Positions 59,201 through 64,000 of a DNA stretch of 64,000 nucleotides are shown here, one piece after another. Position 1 is the stretch's first letter, and every line of letters begins with the position of its first letter. This stretch comes from Zunongwangia mangrovi. Its GTDB lineage: Bacteria; Bacteroidota; Bacteroidia; Flavobacteriales; Flavobacteriaceae. Position numbers and translations under genes: made by a program. The notes under the pieces are model-generated. The model did not search any database. It was not told the DNA's origin and worked only from the letters and a program-made list of their open reading frames with translations. Location of the stretch: the NCBI RefSeq assembly GCF_900112105.1, contig NZ_FOKV01000001.1:868001-932000 (forward strand), written 5' to 3'.

Positions 59201-60600
59201 ATATGCTTCGTAAAGCGATGGGTAAAAAGTTAGTGGCACTTTTGGCGCAGTTGAAACCAAAATTTATTGGTGGCGGAGAAGCTAAAGGTCATCCTACAGA
59301 TGTTTTAGAGAAGATTTGGAAAGACTGGGAAGCATTTGCTTCGTATGCATTTAACAAATCGCACTCTACCTGTTACGCCTGGATCGCCTACCAAACTGCC
59401 TATTTAAAAGCCCATTATCCTGCGGAATATATGGCGGCGGTTTTATCGAACAATATGAACGATATTAAGCAGGTGACCTTCTTTATGGAAGAATGTAAGC
59501 GAATGAAGCTTAATGTACTTGGGCCAGACGTTAACGAATCTTATTATAAATTCTCTGTAAATAAAGATAATGCGGTAAGATTTGGGATGGGAGCGATTAA
59601 AGGAGTTGGAGCCGGTGCGGTAGCTACGATCGTAGAAAACCGAAAAGGTGAAAATGGTCATTATCGTTCAATATTTGATATGGCTAAAAGAATCGATCTT
59701 AGAGCTGCGAATAAAAAAGCTTTCGAGAACCTGGCTTTGGCCGGCGGATTTGATTGTTTTAAAGAAACCCACCGAGCGCAATATTTTCATGATGAAGGAG
59801 ACGGAATGAGTTTCCTGGAGAAAGTGGTGAAGTTTGCGGCTAAATTTCAGGAGAATGAAAACTCTTCTCAGGTAAGTTTATTTGGTGAAGCCAGCGAAGT
59901 TCAAATTCCGGAGCCGAGTGTGCCGCCTTGTGAAGAATGGGGGACGATGGAGAAATTACGGCGTGAAAAAGAAGTGGTGGGAATTTATATTTCGGGGCAT
60001 CCGCTAGATGATTTTAAGAAAGAGATTCAGTATTTCTGTAACGGAAGTTTATCAGATTTTAGAGAACTTGAAAAAGTAGTGAATCGCGAAATCTCGTTTG
60101 GTGGTGTAATTAGCGATGTGCAGCATAGAACCTCTAAAATGGGTAAAGGCTGGGCGATGTTTACCGTTGAAGATTATAACGAATCTTACGAATTTAGAAT
60201 GTTTGGTGAAGAATATCTTAAGAACAGGCATTTCCTGGTACCAAATTCATTTGTGCATATTAAAGCTTTTATTAAAGAAGGCTGGACCAATAAGGACACC
60301 GGTAAAAAAGGAGAGCCAAGAATTCAGTTTAATAGTTTCCAGCTACTCCATGATATTATGGATACGTATGCGAAGAAACTTACGATTCAGTTAGATATTA
60401 ATGATCTTAAAGAAGAGAAAATCGATGTTTTAAGAGACATTTTTAGGACTTATCGCGGCGATCATAAACTCAATTTTGTGGTTTACGAGATGAAAGAACA
60501 ATTGAAATTGCATATGCCTAGTAAACGCCAAAAAGTAAAAATTTGTCCTGAATTGTTAGAAAATCTGGAACAACAGCAGGTCGTCTATAAATTGAATTGA
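56212..60600 (+). CDS. dnaE: DNA polymerase III alpha subunit fused to an N-terminal 3'-5' exonuclease
   Basis: A 1462-residue replicative polymerase. Residues 1 to about 190 form a DEDDh exonuclease like DnaQ: ExoI FDTETTGLP (5-13), ExoII VGQNLGFDVN (98-107), ExoIII HNATADVEAT (170-179). The PHP domain begins near 262 with intact histidines (HLHNH, 264-268). The polymerase core has GRGSAAGSAVAYC and the catalytic PDIDIDF (689-695), followed by the tau/beta-binding parts with helix-hairpin-helix (FAGIKGVGAGA-like GAIKGVGAGAVATI) and an OB fold near 1290. Proofreading and synthesis are thus on one chain. Fused forms are, I believe, known in flavobacteria. A -7-like TAGTTTTG lies 62 bases upstream. 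Confidence 0.97.
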   Translation: MYLIFDTETTGLPKRWDAPLTDSDNWPRCIQIAWQLHDELGNLIEHQDYLVKPEGFDIPYDAERVHGISTDLAREEGISLEEMLEKFNEALGETKFIVGQNLGFDVNIMGAELHRAGMDSQLLELPVLDTCTETTAEMCRIPGGRGGKFKLPTLTELHEYLFDEPFGEAHNATADVEATTRCFLELVRKRTYSAEELNAAPGYFEDYVEANPEPFQPIGLKHINLKKASEEIRKRLEKLQPTDEITTEEIEENLEKLDEVPFAHLHNHSQFSVLQSTISIPDLVNAAGEQNMPAVALTDHANMMGAFHFVKEVGAYNKGIKAKNEEAEANGEPAEAKELKAIIGCEFFVCENHTDKSRKDNGYQVVMLAKNKKGYHNLAKMSSKAYTDGFYYVPRIDKEVVKQYKEDVIVLTGNLYGEVPSKILNVGEKQAEEALLWWKEEFGEDLYIEIMRHDQEDENRVNQVLIEFSKKHEIKLIATNNTYYWKKDDANAHDILLCVKDGEKQATPIGRGRGYRYGLPNQEYYFKTAEEMKNLFKDLPEAISNIKEIVDKIEPFELARDVLLPAFTIPEEFLVEEDKVDGGKRGENAYLKHITFKGAEERYGEITPDIKERLDFELSVIENTGYPGYFLIVEDFIREARNLDVSVGPGRGSAAGSAVAYCLGITNIDPIKYDLLFERFLNPDRVSMPDIDIDFDDEGRSRVMDYVIGKYGANQVAQIITYGTMAAKSSIRDTARVLDLPLSDADRIAKLIPNTKLGKIFGMDEKALKSKFRSEEVDSINELLNISEGDDLEAQTVNQARVLEGSVRNTGIHACGVIITPSDITNYVPVSVAKDSDLYVTQFDNSVVESAGLLKMDFLGLKTLTLIKDTIKIVKGKHGIDLVPDEFPLDDEETYKLFQRGETVGIFQYESPGMQKHMQALKPTVFDDLIAMNALYRPGPMEYIPSFIARKHGDEEISYDLPDMEEYLKETYGITVYQEQVMLLSQKLAGFSKGEADMLRKAMGKKLVALLAQLKPKFIGGGEAKGHPTDVLEKIWKDWEAFASYAFNKSHSTCYAWIAYQTAYLKAHYPAEYMAAVLSNNMNDIKQVTFFMEECKRMKLNVLGPDVNESYYKFSVNKDNAVRFGMGAIKGVGAGAVATIVENRKGENGHYRSIFDMAKRIDLRAANKKAFENLALAGGFDCFKETHRAQYFHDEGDGMSFLEKVVKFAAKFQENENSSQVSLFGEASEVQIPEPSVPPCEEWGTMEKLRREKEVVGIYISGHPLDDFKKEIQYFCNGSLSDFRELEKVVNREISFGGVISDVQHRTSKMGKGWAMFTVEDYNESYEFRMFGEEYLKNRHFLVPNSFVHIKAFIKEGWTNKDTGKKGEPRIQFNSFQLLHDIMDTYAKKLTIQLDINDLKEEKIDVLRDIFRTYRGDHKLNFVVYEMKEQLKLHMPSKRQKVKICPELLENLEQQQVVYKLN

Positions 60601-60685
60601 TAGCCTGTTTTAGATTAAAATTTCATGGTTTTGTCTGAAGAGTACAATCGGGATTAATAAAATTAGTTCCTAAGTTGTACAAAAT

Positions 60686-60766
60686 CGGGCAGGGATTGCA
60701 GCAAGCTACCGTGTAGCGCGTAAAGCCCGGTCTTTCCTGAAGATGTAATCGAAAGGAAAGAGCCCG
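60686..60766 (+). ncRNA. Candidate structured RNA element before trxA
   Basis: CGGGC (60686-60690) can pair with GCCCG at 60725-60729 or at 60762-60766, which are mutually exclusive. Inside are GCTA/TAGC (60705-60717) and TCTTTCCT/AGGAAAGA (60731-60738 with 60754-60761). The GC content is clearly above the surroundings. From memory, related GGGATTGCAGC units recur between genes of Bacteroidota. It is either a known RNA motif family or a repeat. Confidence 0.4.
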
Positions 60767-60882
60767 CCAGATAATTATTGACAATCAGCGTATAACGAAA
60801 TCTAATATTTGGGATGTAAGGTTTCCAAAAATAAATGACTACTTTTACGTATTGATTTTAAATTACTAGAAAAATAACGATT

Positions 60883-61200
60883 ATGGCTATTGAAATAACA
60901 GACGCAAACTTTGAAGAAACAGTATTAAAAAGTGATAAACCAGTAATGGTAGACTTTTGGGCAGCATGGTGTGGACCTTGTAGAATGGTAGGACCGGTAA
61001 TCGAAGAACTTAGCGGTGAGTACGAAGGAAAAGCAGTTGTTGGAAAGCTTGATGTTGATGCAAACCAGGAATTTGCTGCAAAATACGGAGTTAGAAATAT
61101 TCCTACGGTACTTATTTTCCAAAACGGAGAAGTTGTAGGTCGCCAGGTTGGTGTTGCTCCTAAAAACACTTATGCTGATGCTTTAAATGAGCTTTTATAA
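60883..61200 (+). CDS. trxA: Thioredoxin
   Basis: A 105-residue thioredoxin, the general cytoplasmic disulfide reductant. The active site WCGPC is in FWAAWCGPCRMVGPV (residues 25-39), the buried Asp in KPVMVDFW (Asp23), and the cis-Pro in RNIPTVLIF. It ends normally at ALNELL. There is no signal peptide. A structured element lies in the gap upstream and a terminator 36 bases downstream. Confidence 0.98.
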   Translation: MAIEITDANFEETVLKSDKPVMVDFWAAWCGPCRMVGPVIEELSGEYEGKAVVGKLDVDANQEFAAKYGVRNIPTVLIFQNGEVVGRQVGVAPKNTYADALNELL

Positions 61201-61235
61201 TTAGATGTAAGTCACATCGATTTTAAATAATATTG

Positions 61236-61262
61236 AGCCCGGTTTTTACCGGGCTTTTTTGT
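61236..61262 (+). terminator. Terminator of trxA
   Basis: AGCCCGGT / ACCGGGCT stem with a four-base loop is followed by TTTTT, 36 bases after the stop. Confidence 0.92.
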
Positions 61263-61383
61263 GTTTTAAAAGTTAGTATTGAGAATTGAGATCGCTGCGC
61301 TGTGAGATATTAGAAGTTAGACCGCTTCGCTGTTAGAATTTAGATTAGTGAAAATAGCATCAAGAATTAGGAATCCGAAATTA

Positions 61384-61532
61384 TTTTGAATGCGAAATAT
61401 CACTTTTTGTAAATTGTCATCTCGACCTTGCCTCGCCGGAAGGCAGGCAAAGCGGAGAGATCTCCAGCTTCAATAGATTTCTCGACTTCAATTCGTTACG
61501 CTCGAAATGACAAAAAGATATTTGACTGTTTT
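61384..61532 (+). repeat. 149-base direct repeat, copy A
   Basis: It runs from TTTTGAATGCGAAATATCAC to ATTTGACTGTTTTT. It holds two palindromic parts: GCCTCGCCGGAAGGCAGGC and the CTCGACTTC...GCTCGAAATGAC unit. Copy B starts 273 bases on with about 90 percent identity by eye. Confidence 0.75.
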
Positions 61533-61656
61533 TAGCTGAAAGCTGACAGTTTTTCCGTAAATCATTAACGCTTAACGCTGAACGTTTTTAGAATTTGGAG
61601 ATTAGACAGGAGAAAAGATAATCAAGAACCAAGAATTAGCATTTTTTTCTTTTGAA

Positions 61657-61805
61657 TTTTGAATGTGGAATATCACTTTTGGTAATTGTCCTCTCGACCC
61701 TGCCTCGCCGGTAGGCAGGCGAAGCGGAGAGATCTCTAGCTTCAATAGATTTCTCGACTTCACTGCGTTACGCTCGAAATGACAAAAAGATTTTTGACTA
61801 TTTTC
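61657..61805 (+). repeat. 149-base direct repeat, copy B
   Basis: It runs from TTTTGAATGTGGAATATCAC to TTTTTGACTATTTT, aligned without gaps to copy A in most positions. Differences cluster in the palindromic core (GCCTCGCCGGTAGGCAGGC). Confidence 0.75.
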
Positions 61806-61916
61806 AGTTGCAAACTGTCAACTGTCAACTAAATTTAGCTGAACGCTGAAAGCTACAAGCTAACAGCTTTTTCTATCAACTTGTTTTCGTATATTCCAGC
61901 AACAAATATTTCGATT

Positions 61917-62846
61917 TTGAAATTACAACAACAGGTACATCAAACTGAAGGTTTTTTAAATTTGGAAATCTTAGCCAGGCAAATCGTGGAAGGTTATATT
62001 TCAGGAATGCATAAGAGTCCGTTTCACGGTTTCTCTGCGGAGTTTGCCGAGCATAAAATTTACAATCAGGGCGAAAGTACCAAGCATATCGACTGGAAGC
62101 TTTACGCAAAGACCGATAAGTTGTATACCAAACGCTACGAAGAAGAAACTAATTTAAGATGCCATTTAATCATCGATAATTCGGCTTCGATGCATTATCC
62201 TTCACTAAAGAAACAAAGTCTCTCTAAACTGAATAAAATCGGTTTTTCGGCTTTAGCTTCTGCCTGTATCATGAACATATTGAAGCGCCAGCGCGATGCG
62301 GTTGGTTTAAGTGTGTATAGTGACGAATTTGAATTTTACGCACCAGAAAGAGCAGGAGAGCGCCACCATCATTTATTGCTGAATAATCTGGAAAAAGCAG
62401 TAAATTCTGAAGGAGCCAAACACGGAACACAAACCTACACCTATCTTCATCAAATCGCCGAGAAATTAAAAAGACGTTCTTTAGTGTTTCTTTTTACAGA
62501 TATGTTTCAAAGTGACAAAGAAGAAGCTGAACTTTTTGAAGCGCTTCGGCATTTAAAATATAATAAGCATGAAGTGGTTTTATTTCATGTTTTAGATAGC
62601 GAAAAGGAGTTGGGTTTTAGTTTTGAGAATACACCAAAGCGATTTTTTGATGTAGAAACCGGTGATGAAATCGATTTGTATTCAGAAAATATTCAGGAAA
62701 ATTATAAAAAAGCGATCGAAGATTACTTCGAAAATTTAAAATTAGAATGTGCGAAGTACCGCATTAGTTACGTTCCCGTAGATATCAATAAAAATTTCAA
62801 TAAAATTTTACAGTCCTATTTTGTTGAAAGACAAAAGCTTGCTTAG
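61917..62846 (+). CDS. DUF58 domain protein (vWA-like, MoxR-associated type)
   Basis: A 309-residue cytoplasmic protein. The DUF58 signature is KIYNQGESTKHIDWKLYAKTDKLYTKRYEEE (in parts, near residues 50-80), and a von Willebrand A-like fold follows with HLIIDNSASMHYP (the metal-site D-x-S-x-S-type DNSASM) and VFLFTDMFQSD. These proteins usually pair with MoxR ATPases and membrane vWA proteins in Bacteroidota, but none of those is in the window. The start is TTG 61917, which begins right before the conserved part; a TTG at 61881 would add 12 residues. It is probably the last core gene before the tRNA-linked island. Confidence 0.85.
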   Translation: MKLQQQVHQTEGFLNLEILARQIVEGYISGMHKSPFHGFSAEFAEHKIYNQGESTKHIDWKLYAKTDKLYTKRYEEETNLRCHLIIDNSASMHYPSLKKQSLSKLNKIGFSALASACIMNILKRQRDAVGLSVYSDEFEFYAPERAGERHHHLLLNNLEKAVNSEGAKHGTQTYTYLHQIAEKLKRRSLVFLFTDMFQSDKEEAELFEALRHLKYNKHEVVLFHVLDSEKELGFSFENTPKRFFDVETGDEIDLYSENIQENYKKAIEDYFENLKLECAKYRISYVPVDINKNFNKILQSYFVERQKLA

Positions 62847-62883
62847 CGAAAGAAAAAAAAGATTAAAAAAATGCGAAAAAAAG

Positions 62884-62914
62884 TTTGTGCGATTGAAAAA
62901 CTGCAGTATATTTG
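62884..62914 (+). promoter_or_regulatory. Consensus promoter of the tRNA-Asp gene
   Basis: TTTG (62884-62887), exactly 19 bases, TATATTTG (62907-62914), 19 bases before the tRNA. It is identical in boxes and spacing to the rplU promoter. Confidence 0.85.
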
Positions 62915-62932
62915 CCCTCGCAATAACGCAAC

Positions 62933-63006
62933 GGTCTGGTAGTTCAGTTGGTTAGAATACCTGCCTGTCACGCAGGGGGTCGCGAGTTCGAGTCTCGTCC
63001 AGACCG
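62933..63006 (+). tRNA. tRNA-Asp, anticodon GTC
   Basis: A 74-base cloverleaf. The acceptor arm GGTCTGG pairs with CCAGACC (62999-63005), with discriminator G. The D-arm region is AGTTCAGTTGGTTAGAAT, the anticodon stem is CCTGC/GCAGG with loop CTGTCAC giving anticodon GTC, and the T-arm is TCGCGAGTTCGAGTCTCG in two paired halves. CCA is not encoded. A tyrosine recombinase gene starts 243 bases downstream, so the 3' end of this gene is a likely attachment site. Confidence 0.97.
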
Positions 63007-63012
63007 CTTTTA
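62985..63012 (+). other. Probable attachment site at the 3' end of tRNA-Asp
   Basis: Inferred core region: the T-arm and acceptor 3' half of the tRNA plus a few bases, the usual crossover place for tyrosine recombinases coded next to tRNA genes. The second copy should lie at the far end of the element, outside this window. Confidence 0.4.
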
Positions 63013-63029
63013 GGATACTAAATAAAAGC

Positions 63030-63067
63030 AAAAGGCCTTTAAATCAATGATTTAGAGGCTTTTTTTA
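63030..63067 (+). terminator. Terminator after tRNA-Asp
   Basis: AAAGGCCTTTAAAT / ATTTAGAGGCTTTT stem (one bulge, one wobble) is followed by a T run, 24 bases past the tRNA. Confidence 0.75.
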
Positions 63068-63120
63068 TTGTCCTAACTATCATTTTAACGCATATTAACC
63101 TAAGTGTTTGGTGCTTAATT

Positions 63121-63235
63121 CGGTGCATATTTTTTCGTCGATTTATATGCACCTCGAAACTCCTAATGCACTGTTAATAAAAGGCTTGCAGCTTTTCTTT
63201 AACACTTTCTTTTACTACCTTGAGGTGCATATTTT
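63121..63235. repeat. GGTGCATAT repeats upstream of the recombinase (possible arm sites)
   Basis: GGTGCATATTTT at 63122-63133 and GAGGTGCATATTTT at 63222-63235 are direct copies. ATATGCACCTCG (63145-63156) is an inverted copy. They lie between the presumed core site and the recombinase start, where arm-binding or excisionase sites are usual. Confidence 0.45.
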
Positions 63236-63248
63236 AATACCAGCACCG

Positions 63249-64000
63249 ATGAATAATTCACTATCTATTATTTTTTATCCAAAAAAGACCACTTCAAAAC
63301 ATACGAATGAAGCTATTATTTATGTTCGAATCACGTATAATGGTAATCGATCAGATTTTACTACTTCCAGAAAAATAGAAGTGAGTAAATGGAATTCCCG
63401 TACAAATAGTACTCGAGGTAATTCTGGAGAAGCAAGGATCATTAAAAGATACCTCGATGACATACGTACTAGGTTATACGATATCCATGATCGTTTAGTT
63501 AGGGAGCATAAGAATATTTCCTCTAAAATTATAAGGAATATTTATCTGGGGAAAGAGGAGAGGGAGTACAAGCTTGTGGAAGTTTTTAATGAGCATAATG
63601 ACCAAATGGAAGGGCTCATTGGTAAAGGCTACACAAAAGGAACTTTACAGCGTTATAAAGCCTGCATAAAGCATATTGAAGATTACCTCGAGTTTAAATT
63701 TAAAGTAAAGGATATGCCAATTAAAGAGGTTGACTATTCATTTATTAGTGGTTTCGAACACTTCTTAAAATCTCAAAAGGAATGTGGGCATAATACTTCT
63801 ATTAAATACATTGTAAATTTTAAAAAGATTATTAGGATCGCGTTAGCAAATGAATGGATTAGTAGTGATCCTTTTTTCCATTGGAAAGGGACCTGGAAAA
63901 CTTCAGATAGGGATTATTTAAATGATGAGGAATTAAAAAGGTTGTCCGAAAAAGATTTTGATATCACTCGATTAGATTTGGTAAGGGATATGTTCGTTTT
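63249..64000 (+). CDS. Tyrosine-type site-specific recombinase (integrase), cut by the window end
   Basis: An open frame from ATG 63249 that continues past the window (250 complete codons). It begins MNNSLSIIFYPKKT. The N-terminal arm-binding domain (about 1-95) has IIYVRITYNGNRSDFTTSRKI and VSKWN, typical of Bacteroidota integrases. The SAM-like core-binding domain follows (about 108-215; GTLQRYKACIKHIEDYL, NTSIKYIVNFKKIIRIAL). The catalytic domain begins near YLNDEEL and its R-H-R-Y residues lie outside. It points away from tRNA-Asp, consistent with an element integrated in that tRNA and extending to the right. Confidence 0.9.
   Translation, partial: MNNSLSIIFYPKKTTSKHTNEAIIYVRITYNGNRSDFTTSRKIEVSKWNSRTNSTRGNSGEARIIKRYLDDIRTRLYDIHDRLVREHKNISSKIIRNIYLGKEEREYKLVEVFNEHNDQMEGLIGKGYTKGTLQRYKACIKHIEDYLEFKFKVKDMPIKEVDYSFISGFEHFLKSQKECGHNTSIKYIVNFKKIIRIALANEWISSDPFFHWKGTWKTSDRDYLNDEELKRLSEKDFDITRLDLVRDMFV

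Larger units (their letters stand above)
61201..61916. other. Repeat-rich gap of about 0.7 kb
   Basis: After the trxA terminator there is GATCGCTGCGCTG and ACCGCTTCGCTGTTAG (61290-61340), the two 149-base copies at 61384 and 61657, GCTGAAAGCTGACAG (61535), TAACGCTTAACGCTGAACG (61566), and GCTGAACGCTGAAAGC...GCTAACAGC (61838-61868). No protein gene is seen before the DUF58 frame. Confidence 0.65.

Noticed and set aside
61384-61805. The two 149-base copies as a CRISPR array
   Set aside because: Only two copies, each far longer than a CRISPR repeat, with an unrelated interval and no cas genes in the window.
62843-63031. A 62-codon antisense frame over tRNA-Asp
   Set aside because: It is fully explained by the tRNA gene and its flanks; such spurious frames over tRNAs are common in annotations.

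Overview
The window reads as chromosomal DNA of a marine-type member of the Flavobacteriaceae (Bacteroidota). Support comes from the gliding genes gldE and gldD, TonB-dependent receptors with an N-terminal carboxypeptidase-regulatory-like domain, the Bacteroidota families DUF3098, DUF3127, DUF4199 and DUF4301, promoters of the form TTG/TTTG-N19-22-TANNTTTG, and the absence of clear Shine-Dalgarno sites. The genus cannot be fixed without a search.

Layout. 0-6 kb: RNase G, a 29-residue basic peptide gene, HU, then the row mutY-ssb-gldE-gldD. 6-10.4 kb: an EamA-type exporter broken by one frameshift and a pair of secreted M16 peptidases. 10.5-14.2 kb: a DUF4199 membrane protein, rplU-rpmA (L21 carries an extra C-terminal domain) and a secreted M28 peptidase. 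14.4-20.7 kb: a probable phytate-phosphorus unit of TPR/LuxR-type regulator, TonB receptor and beta-propeller phytase lipoprotein, plus a Dabb protein. 20.8-30.1 kb: surface lipoproteins, ahcY, a phosphopantetheinyl transferase with a GGGP-synthase-like enzyme, an HxlR regulator divergent from an NmrA-like reductase, pnuC, DUF4301 and arfB. 30.1-35.2 kb: a small secreted protein flanked by two non-coding stretches that each end in a similar terminator, an NtrC-type regulator, and a convergent hybrid histidine kinase.

35.2-40.4 kb: a TPP riboswitch with a terminator ahead of a TonB receptor, a Rieske-like lipoprotein lacking the cluster histidines, greA, a HIT protein and a thioesterase. 40.4-49 kb: a histidine kinase, a flavin reductase, a DUF3127 protein with an SSB-like tail, aat, tag, a TonB-like protein, and the ftsX-DUF3098-uppP-truB row. 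49-61.2 kb: panE, leuS, rpsP-rimM, a DUF2383 protein, an exonuclease-DnaE fusion and trxA. 61.9-64 kb: a DUF58 protein, tRNA-Asp and the 5' part of a tyrosine recombinase, which suggests that the window ends just inside an island integrated at the tRNA.

Most genes are housekeeping. The parts least explained by known families are non-coding: an inverted repeat that ends one base before the RNase G start codon, the two structured stretches around the 30.7 kb gene, a hairpin at the start of the greA leader, a structured element before trxA, repeats that sit next to terminators, and clusters of palindromic micro-repeats in a few large gaps.
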